Position numbers and translations under genes: made by a program. Positions 1 through 11,219 of a stretch of DNA of 64,000 nucleotides are shown here, piece by piece. The notes under the pieces were generated by a model, which saw nothing but the letters and a program-made list of their open reading frames with translations, made no database searches and was not told the origin of the DNA. The stretch spans positions 75,389,501 through 75,453,500 of the forward strand of contig JAWZYU010000011.1 in the NCBI GenBank assembly GCA_038380435.1. Direction: 5' to 3'. The DNA comes from Ryuthela nishihirai (lineage: Eukaryota > Arthropoda > Arachnida > Araneae > Heptathelidae). Position 1 is the stretch's first letter; every line of letters starts with the position of its first letter.

Positions 1-361
1 TATTTAAAAAAATTGTTAATTAAATTCCTATCGCGTCCTGCAATATGTTCACTCAACGTATAAATTCGTGAATACTGAAGAAAGCTTAAACGACGCAAAA
101 TTCTGCGTCATAGATTTGTTAGCCCTAGAAAGTCCGTTTTGCCTTCAGGTCAAACGGAAAGTTTCAGGACTGAACAGTTCGGCATATGCAAGCTTGTGTC
201 TTCTTTGTGAACGGCTCTAGGTACGGCGACCTTGATGAATTGTTATGCTTCACTGACATTTAGGGACAGTAAAATTATATATATTTACTAATGATTTGTG
301 TTATAATTAATAATATTAGGTATGCCCGCATGAGATGTAAACTCGGCCTTGTCAAAAAAAA
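1..361. other. No gene seen
   Basis: AT-rich sequence with stops in all frames. I see no protein similarity, repeat or RNA gene here. Confidence 0.6.
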
Positions 362-535
362 TAAAAATAAATATCACTCCCCCTTAAGCAGCAGCTTATC
401 ACAGAGGTCAGACAGGAGGGTGGCGGGACCTCAGCAGAAAAATAACACAAACATACATGCCTTACCCGGGGCTCGAACCCAGGTCCCTTTGATCAATAGC
501 CAAGCATGCTTACCACTCGGCTACGGAGTAAGAAA
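362..535 (-). repeat. SINE family A, copy 1 (tRNA-derived)
   Basis: Read on the minus strand this begins with a tRNA-like head: an A box around GGCCGAGTGG (here altered) and a B box GGTTCGAGCCCCGG. A shared body follows (CATG-GTTT, TTTCTGCTGAGGTC, CAGCTGCTTGAGGG) and then an A-rich tail. At least five related copies occur in this window. The head resembles tRNA-Ser or tRNA-Leu without a proper variable arm, so it is a retroposon and not a working tRNA. Known SINEs of this type are transcribed by Pol III and moved by a LINE; the partner LINE is not identified. Confidence 0.85.
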
Positions 536-1579
536 TATATTCTACAGCTTTTGAAAAATTCTGAAATTTGCAAAAACAGAACAATATTTTCGAAAACGAA
601 CTATGAAAAGTAAATGGGTGAAAATTGCAAAACTTTAAATACATACAATTATTTGAATATTACTGTTTTTTTCATTCTCACAAAAAAATTCGATTTTTTG
701 CTATTGCCATAGTTTGTGCTATCGACGAAAATAAGAAATCGAAAAATGAGAATTACAGCAAGCCTAGTTATCCGTTACATATCAAACATCAAATGTACTT
801 TATAAATTAATACGTAATTCTTAATTTATGAGAAACTAAAGTTTTATACATTAAAATCTCGCGTATATTTAGAGCGCGCAGGTAAACAGCTAATCAATGA
901 AATGTTAATTAAGACACAAGAAAATAAACTTCATGATAAAATAACTTCCTGTAAAACTTACAAATGGGAGATTAATTTCTCTACTTGCACTCTGACCTGC
1001 ATTACTTGAATCTTATTCCCTAAATGTATGGATTCTAGTCCGTTTTTCACTTTGAAATGCCATCTACATAACTGTGAAGAACACAAAATACTTCAGCGAT
1101 ATCGAATGCTTTCAAAGAGAATAAAGTTTACAGTTTTGTGACTTGAATATTCACTAATAACAGTAATTTCAATTAAGGGATGAATCGGATAATCGAAATC
1201 GCAATATATTACTTTTATCTATAAAACATAAAAAATTTACTTCTTAAAACAAAATGAAGCTAAGTGACTGCATATGAAAAGACGAAAAAGGGGAAATAAT
1301 ATTTTTTTTTATAAAACTAGCTATAGCAAATACCCAAATTTCATTAGACATTCATTGCGTTACTCGTTGTCAGCGTCAAACACTGAACGCGGTCGTTTGT
1401 CATCAGCGTCAGTGATATTACAGTTTAATTAACAAACTTTTAGCAAATTTTGGAAACCTCAGAACTTTTCAGAAAATTGTTTGACCGAATTTTCCGTACG
1501 GTTTCCTTGGATAATACTGTATTTCGTTAGAAAATCAAGTATCTATCTTTAATAGAATCAGAGACAGAATTTTAGAGTA
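536..1579. other. No gene seen
   Basis: AT-rich intergenic DNA. Short ORFs such as 625-810 have low-complexity composition and no recognisable similarity. Confidence 0.55.
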
Positions 1580-1793
1580 CAGTCGGTCAAAAAAGTATCC
1601 GAACACTATGGTTGATTACAGAAGTCAGAAAAAATATCTGGCAACGATTTTTTTTAGAAATTAGTGATCTGGCTACCTTCGTGTACAGTACATAAAGGTT
1701 GCCAGATCATTAATTTCTAAAAAAATCGTTGCCATATATTTTTTCCGAATTCTTTAATCAACCATAGCGTTCGGATACTTTTTTGAGCGACTG
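1580..1793. mobile_element. Palindromic Tc1/mariner-type MITE, copy 1
   Basis: A nearly perfect palindrome of about 214 bp. It starts CAGTCGGTCAAAAAAGTATC and ends with the complementary sequence, flanked by TA on both sides (1578-1579 and 1794-1795). The inner arms carry ATCTGGCAACGATTTTTTT and its complement. TA target duplication plus terminal CAGTCGCTCAAAA ends are typical of Tc1/mariner MITEs. It has no coding capacity. Further copies lie at 26102-26285 and 53382-53515. Confidence 0.85.
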
Positions 1794-1795
1794 TA

Positions 1796-3077
1796 CATTT
1801 TTTTTACCATTCTCCTGTCTAAAGCTGTAATAGAAAACCCGAGTTCGATTTTGAGACTGCCGAATGACAAGCATTTCCATCCACTCTAAACGTATCTGCT
1901 GAGGTAAATAAAATAAAAACTTTTAATTTAATAAATAATCATTAATAGTTTTTGTTTTTACTTCGCTTTCACTGTCATGCATATTAGAGAACGAACTCAT
2001 AGGAACATTCTGATCGACGAGAAACATTAAATTATCATATCACCATAATTTAAGTATGATATAAACGCCATCTGTACCAGTATCAAACATCTTAGATTTC
2101 ACAACTTTCTTCTGCTCTTTTCGGAAAGAGCTTCGCAGATTATTATTAATAAAACAACAATTAAATGATAATTGAAGCAGATCACTGCCTATATTTTGTT
2201 TTCAAATATTTTAATAGGTATATACATAAACTTTTTACTTTCAAATTTTTGTACGTCTCTTATCCTTTCAGAATTTTTTTAATGCATCTAATTACACGCA
2301 CATGAATTTAGGGCAATGCAGTAGGTACCCGCTTAACGTCGTTAATTTCTTCTTTAAAACACGAAGTTAGGCGAAAAACTTTAAACTTATCGATGTCAGT
2401 GAAATGTATCATAATATATATTTTTCAAGTATACTGACGGAATGTAGCCTCAACCAATTGTATCTACGTATTCATATAACTTTCCAATTTCCAAAATAAT
2501 GAAATATTTTAATTATTTTGTATATATTATAGTAGTAATAATATTATCTTACCTATAGTAGTAAAAATATTATCGTTATATATATATATCACCTATAGTA
2601 GTAATAACATTATCTTTATTTATTACGGTAATGAGAACAATAACACGTAGTTAAGAATTTATAAACCACTTTAGGAAATGTGAATCGGTGTAATTAAGCT
2701 GACAGACATCGGAAAGCGATAGGACACAGTTTGCATTTACTCTACATGTGTTCAACGGTAGAGTAAACCCTATTAATACATACGAAATTCATATAATTTG
2801 GAATGAGAAAGCAGAAATATAGGTCAATAAATGAGAATTCCACCTTGGTTATTCAAAAAATAATTGAAATAAATACACTTACCTTCAACGATACCTCTTG
2901 TGCCGACGACATTTCTGATGACAATCGCAACGATTCTAGCGTCCTCTAGTGGTGAGAAGAAATGTAAAATAGTATGTATGGTGCAAAGCAATCGCTAAGG
3001 TGCTTCCAATAAAAGATATTTCTGCTCGTTGTATTCTGTGGATTGAATATGGAAGATGTAACTGCCGCTGTAAGATA
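1796..3077. other. No gene seen; AT-rich with short simple repeats
   Basis: Contains a short TA run near 2577-2590 and three loose copies of an ACCTATAGTAGTAATAATATT-like phrase between 2520 and 2620. Nothing else was recognised. Confidence 0.5.
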
Positions 3078-3085
3078 CGATAACC

Positions 3086-3264
3086 CAGGGATTCTCAACC
3101 TTTTATGCTTCACGTACCCCCTGGAAATGTGTATGTAACTGGCGTACCCCTTATATAGATAGATAAAACTATAGTTATAGTATAATAATGCCAACTTAGC
3201 GACTTTGTTACTAGATCTAGCGACCTTTGAGCTCTCACGGCGTAACCCACGTTGAGAACCCCTG
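3086..3264. mobile_element. hAT-type MITE (CGTACCCC family), copy 1
   Basis: Ends are CAGGGATTCTCAACC and GTTGAGAACCCCTG, inverted repeats of each other. The flanking octamers CGATAACC (3078-3085) and TGATAACC (3265-3272) form an 8-bp target duplication with one mismatch. The interior contains CTTCACGTACCCCCTGG and ACTATAGTTATAGTATAA. The 8-bp duplication and CAG(T/G)GGTTCTCAACC ends are characteristic of non-autonomous hAT elements. Other copies: 36114-36317 and 45527-45715. Confidence 0.88.
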
Positions 3265-3499
3265 TGATAACCAATGCAGTACGACGAAGCGAGATTTTCC
3301 ATACACTCCTAGCTCGACTAGCCTAACAAATTGGTGTTTCTGATAATTATAGAGTATAATATAGCAAAAAAATATGAAGAATATTGTATAAATGTAAACT
3401 TTATGTTAGAATAAACTTATTAAAGTTATGAAAATACTTTTACTTTAATGTCAAAATATTTAAATATATTTAATTTAATAACCTTATTTTTTAGTGAGA

Positions 3500-4180
3500 T
3501 TTTAAGGCCACCATTGCTTCCATGGAATTTTCGCCACTGCTTTATATGTTTTAGTTTTCAAATAAATCTGTAACCATAACCAAATTGTCTCTTGATTTCC
3601 TACCCTCTCAAGTTTGTACAGTAATATGTCATGGGAAACTGAATCGAATGATTCTTTTATGTCCAAAAATATTACCATTCTTCTTAGATGTTTATTTATA
3701 GCACTCTGAAATGAAAATGTTAATTCAAATATAGCATCATCTGTTTCTACGCTTGTTCTAAATCGAAACTGATCTTTAAAAATAATTCTATTTACGAATT
3801 TTAAAATTTGTAATCTTAATTTGCTTTTCAACTGTTTTTGAAAATACTGATATTAAGGATATAAGTTCCAATATCTGAATGTTTCTAACCCTTGGAAACA
3901 GGCACCGTGTAAGATTTTTTAGAATTGCCAGGAAACACACGAAATACAACGGTAAATTGTAAAAAAAGCACAAAACTGCTGAGACCTTATTTTTTATATT
4001 TTAATTACTTTTATATACATGGGATCTGCCCAGTCGCATTTCCTAGTTTAAAGATGTAATTACTTTAGTAACATCATATTCTGTTTAAAATATGTCGGAA
4101 AATTGATGCACATACTTCTCTTTTCTCCGTTTAGTGTATTCTAGAATTTCTCTTACAAATTCGCCAAAAGTTACTGTAAA
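3500..4180 (-). pseudogene. LINE reverse-transcriptase relic (CR1/L2/Jockey-like)
   Basis: On the minus strand, 3788-3973 encodes a phrase resembling the LINE RT motif PISLLSVFSKILEK (here ISLISVFSKTVEKQIK). In a shifted frame, 3502-3831 gives DQFRFRTSVETDDAIFEL followed by FLDIKESFDSVSHDILLYKL, matching the conserved FGFRxGxST and FLDIxKAFDxVxHDILL blocks; the catalytic Asp of FLDI is present. A further frame at 4080-4180 encodes SYFTVTFGEFVRE, resembling the region just upstream in such LINEs. About 150-200 codons survive in three frames, so it is a 5'- and 3'-truncated fossil. The exact clade is uncertain; the motif style is CR1/L2/Jockey rather than RTE. Confidence 0.8.
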
Positions 4181-4189
4181 ATAACTATT

Positions 4190-5035
4190 ACACTTCTTAG
4201 CCAATATAATAGGGTTAGAATTGAAAGAATACTAATACTATTTAGTTCTATTTTTATTGGATTGATTTGCATACATTGCTCTCTACCAGATAATTCATTT
4301 ATTATTTTCCAACAATATTTTATTTTCCATCATTGTCTAATAGTCTTTTGATAAAGTAATTTGATTTTGTTTCTCTACTTAAATTTACTAGTAAATTTCG
4401 ATATTTTCTCAAATAATTGTTTAAATTAGTATTAAAAGGTTGATTTATTTCCATAACCTGAATAAATCAATTCACATTTTAGTAGACTTTTTTAGTATAA
4501 GCCTATCCTTATCCAGGTATTTTTCGTTTTTTCAATCAATACTGGCAACTGTAATAGAATAATTTTGAAAGATTTATTGACATCTTTTAGCACTTCGATT
4601 TCATATAATAAAATTGATAATATTTATATAACAAATAAAAGTTTATAAAATCACGTAGCCAAGTAGAGGTGCACTAGCTAAGATTCTGGAAGAGACGACC
4701 TAAAGTCTAAAACTACAGACGGAAAGAAAATATTCTCTGCAAGTGTAATATTCTTTATTTGTTGCTAGTAAATTACGTAAATATAAGTATGTAATAGAAA
4801 AATAAATGGGTTGAAATAAGTTAATACACACAAACATTCGTTTCTCAATTTGAATGAATTTATTTACCGTGTTAGAATTTTCTGATGCTGGTGGTGGTGA
4901 TTACGAGAGGTGGGAGGAGGGAGGTGGAGGATAGAATAAAACTTTAGGAAGCGAGGAGTTCATTGAAGTGAAATGGAACTAACTAGAACGTCATTCAGTT
5001 TTGTTTTATCAGAAAACCATCTCACTGAATATAAA
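4190..5035. other. No gene seen
   Basis: AT-rich, with a purine-rich GAGGTGGGAGGAGGGAGG stretch near 4905. Part of 4190-4600 may be further decayed LINE sequence, but I cannot support it by motif. Confidence 0.45.
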
Positions 5036-5039
5036 AAAA

Positions 5040-5200
5040 TAAAATACCCTCTCAAGCAGCTGCTTGCCACAGAGGTCTGACAGGATGGCAGGACCTCAGC
5101 AGAAAAACGACACACACATCCATGCCTAATCCGGGGCTCGAACCCAGGTCCCTTAGATCAGTAGCCAAGCGTGCTAACCACTCGGCCACGGGACGGCTAC
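5040..5200 (-). repeat. SINE family A, copy 2
   Basis: Minus-strand copy with an intact B box (GGTTCGAGCCCCGG), an A-box-like GTGGCCGAGTGGTTAGCACG head and the body ending CAGCTGCTTGAGAGGGTA, then an A-rich tail towards 5035. It is the best preserved minus-strand copy. Confidence 0.9.
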
Positions 5201-5209
5201 TGCAAGATA

Positions 5210-5885
5210 TATTTTTGTGCTCAGTTTTAATGCTTTTCAAATCGGTCGCCTATGTTTTGGTAAACTACGTTATTACTAAGACTTCAAGACATCTTCTGGA
5301 TCTTGCTTAAAAATGAAGAGTTTCATTTGCTTCGTGAAAAATTCACGAAACGTTATTTTACAAATCATAACACCAAATGGTTCACATAATAATGTTAGAA
5401 TAATTTTTATTTTTTCTAATTTACACTGAGATGATAGTTTATTGCGTAGACCTTCGACAGGGAAATCACCATCAACCACTGTTTTCAAGAGGATCTGCCC
5501 TTTCGGTTCCCTCCTAGTTTAAAAGAAATTCATTTGCTAACATTATTAATGGCAAGCCTTTTCTGGTCCTTCCCCTGGATTGCTCGCTTCTCCGCAAATG
5601 CCCTTCGCTCCAACGTTTGTTTGTTTCTTCTTTCGCTTGATCTTCCTTTTCTGCTGCCTTTGCCACTCTAATTCCTAACTTCCAACTCTAATAACTCTCT
5701 GTGTGGACCCCAAACTTTTTTATGGGTTTGTTAGCTCTAACTATAGAAGCTAGATATAATCCCGAGGTAGAGAAGAATATGATGAGGATTAGATACACCA
5801 CCCCTCATCACATAAATGGTTCATTTCAACACGTAATACGCCACGTGACTGCGGTGTACGGTATAAATCAGGCAGACCAGCTCTT
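5210..5885. other. No gene confirmed
   Basis: Short ORFs only. The stretch 5560-5700 is C/T-rich. The bases just before 5890 may be the 5' untranslated part of the following Tc1 relic. Confidence 0.4.
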
Positions 5886-5889
5886 CGAA

Positions 5890-6430
5890 CATCATTTAGA
5901 ATTAGATTGTGGATCAGAATGAGCAAAACGAATAATCTCAGCGACTTTGAACGTGGCATGATAATTGGTGCTAGGCGTGCCGGCTATAGCTTTTCCGAAA
6001 CGGCCATACTCCTGGGCTTTTCACGTACAAGCGTTTCAAGGTTTTACCGAGAATGGAGCGAAAAGCAAAAAACTACCAGCGATCGGCGATCCTGTGGACG
6101 AAAACGGTTTGTATATCAGAGGGGTCAAAGGAGATCGGAGGGGATCATGCAAGCGAACAGACAGGGCATAACCCAGGAAATGAAAAAATAATTCAACAAC
6201 GGTGTGGAGAAAGTCATCTCTGAATGCACCACGTATCTCACCTTTTCGCGAAAGGGCTACAACAGCGCCGACCATGTCAAGTGCTGACGTTGTCAGAGAA
6301 GAACACGAAAATGAGTCTCCAATGGGTGTAGGAGCCCTGACACTGGATCTTTTTGGTCTGGAAAAGGTAGCGTGGTCGGAAGAATCACGGTACCTTTTGC
6401 ATCATGCAACACAGAAAAAGTTTTGTTGAG
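5890..6430 (+). pseudogene. Tc1-like transposase, N-terminal relic
   Basis: The frame starting MSKTNNLSDFERGMIIGARR at about 5919 matches the paired-like helix-turn-helix domain of Tc1 transposases: FSETAILLGFSRTSVSRFYREWSEKQKT, then GRKRFVYQRGQRR. The frame is lost after MKK near 6191. Further pieces follow in other frames: QQRCGESHL-like, RPCQVLTLSEKN-like, and GLEKVAWSEESRYLLHHA at 6350-6410, the region where the first catalytic Asp should sit (usual WSDESRF; here SEE, so that Asp is replaced). The rest of the catalytic domain is absent. No terminal inverted repeats were found. A dead, truncated copy. Confidence 0.85.
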
Positions 6431-6449
6431 GTAAGATGCAATGGTTCTT

Positions 6450-6925
6450 GTTCTGCAGATGCATGTCAAGAACTTTTTGAATACACCTCGTAGGAGGGAA
6501 CAAAGTTAATTTTTATGGTCTATGATACTCTCCGCGTCATAAGGTTTCATTTGATGGAATAGCTTGTTACTTTCAGTATTTGCGTTCAGAAGATATAGAG
6601 GAAAAATAATTTTCTTATTTCCTCTTTTTAGGGGTAGAAGATAGAAAGCATGAGGGTAAATTGTACATGGTCTATAACAATGCACATGTCACATGCTTTC
6701 ATTTGACGCTAGGTTGTTGTTACCTTTGGTACTTGCTGTTTGGAGATTTAGTGGAACAATTGTTTTCATATTTCTCTTTTTTCAGGGGGGAATGAAAGCA
6801 TGGGAATCAATGTTTTTATAGTCTATGACCCTCTGCGCATCACAAGCATCCATTTGACACCTAAATCATTAAATTTGCTCGTCGTATTCGAAAGATGTGG
6901 TACAACTGTTTAGATCAGATTGTCG
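6450..6925 (+). repeat. Tandem array of ~150 bp repeats, left arm of a foldback-like pair
   Basis: Three diverged units of about 150 bp, recognised by the recurring phrase TTTCATTTGA (near 6545, 6696 and 6847), GTTACTTTCAGTATTTGC and a C/T-rich TTTCCTCTTTTTAGGGG. The same units recur in reverse orientation at 8160-8900. The last unit (6845-6920, ATTCGAAAGATGTGGTACAAC) pairs with the start of the right arm (8165-8235). Confidence 0.75.
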
Positions 6926-8159
6926 TAAACATCCATCCCCGTAATAGGACCACATACCGACAAACTGACAAATGAAGAGATTAAAGGAATGGAAAGATAG
7001 GTGGTAATAATAATAATAATAAAAAAAGAGGTTGTGTTTTTCCAAACCCTTGGGGGTAAGGCAGCAAAGCATTTCTGTCAATGTAAACCTCTTGATCGTC
7101 ACACTTTACCACAAAACGTTTAAGGTACTTGCGTAAACAGATCGTTTGCAAAATTCGTTTAAATTTCCACCATTTTTCACATTTTTTACCGATAGAAGCC
7201 TATGGGTAGAAGGAGGCTATTAGGAGATTTTGAAAATCCGAATCGTAATATTTTCCCAATACTTTTCCAACCCACAAAGAATTTCTTATTTATCTCTAAA
7301 AATGCAAAAAAGTTGAATCTCTGTATACGGACTGACAGAAAGGCGATAAAGTGATACCATCAACTCCCTTTTTTTAAAAGGAGCTAAAAATCATTAACCA
7401 TAAAAAGAAAAATATATATGTAGCTATAAATAACAACAGCTTTTGTCTTCTAATCGATCAAGTTGTTGCTTTCTTATCCCCATCGAGGCATAACGGGAAA
7501 AATATCGTCCACTTCCATAAATAGTTCTCCTCACGCACCCTCATTCCTCAAAATCTCCTTTATTCATTTCTCTCGGCTCCTTTTCCCTTAATCTACGAAA
7601 GTCTGCTTTCTCATTTGTCTTGCTTACGAAGTCTCCATCTCTCCTTCATCATATAACTGTCGATGTTTCGGTTCTGCCTCTTTCATCTTCAAGCCACATT
7701 AGCTTCCCTTCCGTTAATTGCCATCTTTTGCATTTATCTCACTTAATCAGCGCTTTACAACATCGCTTTCTTTTCGCAACACCCACATTTATGTCTCTTA
7801 ATAGAGATTTTCGTCTGCGTCGCATTCATTTCAAAATGTTGCATTTCTAACTGAAACGCACTTTGGTTCTGCTGTTATCTCATGGCGAAAATTCGTTATT
7901 TCCTTTTTACGCACTTACCGTGTCGTGTAATTAAACGATTATTACGAGGAATCTGCAATTGTTGTTCATTGATATGAAAAGAAAACAATGGAAACCATAA
8001 TGTGGATAGAAGAAAAAATTGTGATAAATATAAAAACTTATTACAAGAGAGGAAAAATATTAATTTGTTAAAGCAGAAATCGAAATATCTAAAATTGCGT
8101 ACGTGGAATAAAAAAAAGAAGAAAACTTTTTTATGATGCTCATGTCCGTTTGATGGTTT
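6926..8159. other. Spacer between inverted arrays; no gene seen
   Basis: About 1.2 kb enclosed by two inverted arrays. It holds an AAT microsatellite near 7005-7022 and a C/T-rich region 7500-7850. The 76-codon ORF at 7620-7850 has no recognisable domain and lies in low-complexity sequence. I see no transposase in it. Confidence 0.5.
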
Positions 8160-8900
8160 GTGGATTTGTCAAAATAGTTGTTCCACCATATGTTTCGAAC
8201 GCGATTTAGAAACTTAATGATTTATATACCAAATGAAAGCTTGTGATTCGAGGAGTGCCAGAGGCTATAACAAATCGCCCCCCCATGCTTTCTTCCCACT
8301 TAAAAAAGTGGAATTATGAAAACTCTTCTTCCTCTCTATCTCCAGAATGCGAGTGCCGAAAGTAACAAGCTATGCATCAATGAAAGCTCGTGATGCAGGG
8401 AATATCATAAACTATAAAAAATTGACTCCCATGCATCAGTTCATCAACAGGTCCTCTAAAAAAGGGATATGTGAAAACGATTATTCCACTATATCTGTGG
8501 AAGTCGAGTGCGGAAATTAACAAGCTATGTGTTAAATGGAAGTTCTGACGTGGGGAGTATCTTATTAAAATTTGAACCCTCTTGTCCTCTCCCCCCCTTA
8601 AAAACGGGAAATGTGAAAGTCGTCCTACTATATCTTCCGAAAGTGAGGCTTACAATTATGAGTTAGGTGTCAAGTTAAAGCTCATGTAATGATCGTCGTA
8701 AACTGTTTCGAATTTTACCGCCACTATTCTCCCGTCCCCTGATAAAAGAGCGGTGGGGTCGAATTTTCGAGGGATTAAACTTTAACAAGTCATGTCTCAA
8801 ATTAAAGCTTGCGACGTCTCCAATGCCATCTGTTACTTCAAACACGCCTCCAATGCCATCTGTTACTTCAAACACGCCTCCAATGCCATCTGTTACTTCA
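8160..8900 (-). repeat. Tandem array of ~150 bp repeats, right arm of a foldback-like pair
   Basis: Five diverged units read on the minus strand, with anchors (complement of CTTTCATTT) near 8231, 8378, 8534, 8671 and 8797. The spacing of 124-156 bp is like the left arm at 6450-6925. C-rich or A-rich phrases (CCCCCCATGCTTTC, TTAAAAAAGTGG) are the complements of those in the left arm. Confidence 0.75.
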
Positions 8901-8910
8901 AACACGCCTC
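8821..8910. repeat. Perfect 30-bp tandem repeat, three copies
   Basis: Three identical copies of a 30-bp unit containing CAATGCCATCTGTTACTTCA, lying in the last unit of the surrounding array. Identity between copies implies a recent expansion. In one minus-strand frame it encodes a 10-residue repeat (GGVFEVTDGI), probably by chance. Confidence 0.95.
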
Positions 8911-8995
8911 CAAAAAGGTGTGGTCGATGTTTAGGAGTCATATATCAAATGACAATTTCTGAAAGTAGGTGTTTTTGGTGACAAAGAAAAAATAT

Positions 8996-9281
8996 AAATA
9001 AATTAGAATTTAAACAAAATACCTATCTTCCTATATGTGCCCTAAAAATTAAACCTAAAACGTATCGATGGTGCAATAAATCATTAAGTTCTTATTCACT
9101 TCACAGGAAGAGAGGGCGCAGAATTATCTACTCAACAGGATTGCGGCCGCCCTATCTTCCTTTGAAGTGAATACGAACTCAGTGAGGGATTTCACCATCG
9201 ATATACTTTAGGTTTACTTTTTTGCTTTTTAGGACCCATATAGGAGGATAAGTATTTTATAAACTATTTAATTTATTTATC
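8996..9281. repeat. Inverted repeat of ~285 bp (MITE-like)
   Basis: Arms 8996-9116 and 9146-9281 are imperfect complements: TAAACCTAAAACGTATCGAT pairs with ATCGATATACTTTAGGTTTA, and TCTTATTCACTTCACAGGAA with TCCTTTGAAGTGAATACGA. A GCGGCCGC-containing loop lies between. Outer ends are AT-rich and the target duplication is unclear. Confidence 0.7.
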
Positions 9282-9289
9282 TTTAAGGA

Positions 9290-9990
9290 AATTTTTAAAG
9301 AATTCAATTGTTTAGAATTGCTGTGCATAAACTTGGAACGCCTAAACTTAAATTTGAGGATTTGTAAATCTAGTTGGTGTTTGGGAGAGATAATATATTT
9401 AGATTTGGGAGAGATAATAGAGATATGCACCTTACCCCCCCCCCCCCCCCACACACACACACACCCGTCCCTTCCTTGCGGGACTCCCATGGATTTCCGC
9501 CAGGTTATTAATTTCTCATTTTTAGAGATTAGTTTCAAGTGGAAGAAATGCTTTGTCCGTGCTATTAATTGCCAATATATGAAGATTTGCGAAAGCATTT
9601 AATCCTGCAAAGTTTTATTATTTTAATGCAATATGACTTTGATTTATTCGCGGGATGGGATTTCACTCAATAGTAACGAGTCAAGTTCATAATATGATAA
9701 TTTACCGTCTGTTTGATGGACCTTAAGTTTACAGTAGAACAAATCCTTTGTCCATTAAAAAACACGTTTTGGCCGTCATGTGTTTCCTGACAGATGCCCA
9801 GTGGGTTGCTTTGCCCAACATGAGGGTCCTTGTGATCTGACCATTTAGCTCATTGTGAGAAACAAAATAGCCGATCAGAGGTAAAACAACCAAAATACGA
9901 TTATTCGGACGGTATTCCGGATAATTAGACAGAATTGTAGACTTTTACCTACAGTGAGGAAGGTACATGTATTTTGAACATTTATTATTG
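9290..9990. other. No gene; C16 and (AC)7 microsatellite
   Basis: A run of 16 C at 9435-9450 is followed directly by seven AC units to 9464. Two ORFs overlapping it (9257-9598 minus, 9318-9602 plus) owe their Gly or Pro/Thr/His runs to this microsatellite and are not supported as genes. Confidence 0.6.
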
Positions 9991-9996
9991 AATATA

Positions 9997-11216
9997 TACA
10001 CCGAAGAGCCAAAACATTATGACCACCTGCCTAACATGAAGTTGGTCCTCCACGTGCCGCCAAAACAGCTCTTAACCGGCGAGGCATGGACGCTACACGA
10101 TTTCTAAAGGTGTCTTGTGGTATCTGGTACCAACACGTTACCAGCAAATCCTTCAATTCTTGTAAGTTACGTGGTTGAGCCGCCGCAGATCGGATTTACT
10201 GTTCCAGCACAAACCACAGATGCTAGATTGGATATGGGGAATTTGGAGGCCAGGACAATACCTGGGGTCTTCCTCATGTTCCAAGAACCATTCTCTAACA
10301 ATCCGGGCAACGTGGCATGGTGCATTGTCCTGCTGAAAGAAGGCACTACTAGAGAGGCATACTTTTGCCGTGAAAGGATGTACCTAGTCTGCAATGATGT
10401 TTAGGTAGGTGGTAGACGTCATAGTTTTCTGAACATGAATGACTGGACCCAGGGTTACCCAGCAGAACATTGCTCAAAGCATTATACCTCCTCCACCAGC
10501 TTGTTTTCGTCCCACGGTGCATTGTGGTGCCAACACTTCCCCAGGTAAACGATGCACACGTAACCGACCATCCACATGGTGCAACAAATAATGAGATCCA
10601 TCAGAGCAGACTGCTTTCTTCGAATCATTCAAGGTCCAGTTTTGATGCTTGCGTGTCGATTGTTGGCTCTTTCGACGGTGAACCGAGGTTAGCATGGGTA
10701 CTCGGAGCGGCCTGCAGGCTACGCAGCCCCATTTTCAGCAGGATTCGATGTACTGTATGTTGTGACACATTACTTCCGTCACCAACATTCAAATTACGGG
10801 CGAGTTGCGCCACAGTATCCCTTCTGTTGGCTCGTACCATACGAGATAGCCTTTGTTCATCTTTAGCATCGATAAACCGTGGTCGGCCCACACCTTGCAG
10901 GCGGTACTTGATGTTTCCCTCATTGGACCACTTTTTGAAAGTAATAACCACGGCTGACCATGAGCACCCCACAAACATTGTCGTTTCGGAAATGCTCTGA
11001 CCCAGTCGTCTGGCCAATTACAATTTGGCCCCAGTCAAACTCACTTAGGTCCGCTGCCTTTCCCATCTGTAAAACAAGAATGACACTGATTTACAGACCT
11101 TAGTATCAGGTGTTATTTATACCGTATCATGACCTTCACACGCGCCGTCGTTTACCTGCAGTTGCTTTGATTTGCATAAAGACGCGTTGGTCATAATGTT
11201 TTGGCTCTTCGATGTA
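9997..11216 (-). mobile_element. Tc1-like DNA transposon, end-to-end copy
   Basis: Terminal inverted repeats begin TACACCGAAGAGCCAAAACA on the left and end with the complement (TGTTTTGGCTCTTCGATGTA) on the right. They are flanked by TA, the Tc1/mariner target duplication, in an AT-rich context. Length about 1.2 kb is close to the usual size of a complete Tc1 element. The transposase runs right to left inside it and is broken. A related half copy ends at 12815 with the same terminal sequence. Confidence 0.92.
10050..11066 (-). pseudogene. Tc1-like transposase, frameshifted and catalytically dead
   Basis: The start codon at 11066 gives MGKAADLSEFDWGQIV, the usual N-terminus. A frameshift follows, then ARRLGQSISETTMFVGCSW (helix-turn-helix) and GRPRFIDAKDEQRLSRMV to about 10625. 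Next frame: HQNWTLNDSKK, then CSDGSHYLLHHVDG carrying the first catalytic Asp (normally WSDES). Then FFQQDNAPCHVARIV near 10320 with the second Asp. The third block reads WPPNSPYPI-stop-HLW, where the family has SPDLNPIEHLW, so the last catalytic Asp is Tyr and a stop follows. The C-terminus SMPRRLRAVLAARGGPT is still readable near 10050-10095. At least three frameshifts and one missing catalytic residue: a fossil. Confidence 0.92.
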
Positions 11217-11219
11217 TAT

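Noticed and set aside
5052..5240. 62-codon ORF RPVAEWLARLATDLRDLGSS
   Set aside because: This peptide is the usual translation of a tRNA-like SINE head (family A) and is not a protein.
8821..8910. CRISPR-like 30-bp repeat
   Set aside because: The copies are directly adjacent with no spacers, and the window is eukaryotic; it is a plain tandem repeat.
9318..9602. 94-codon ORF with a Pro/Thr/His run
   Set aside because: The run is translated from C16 and (AC)7; there is no similarity on either side, and the opposite strand is equally open.
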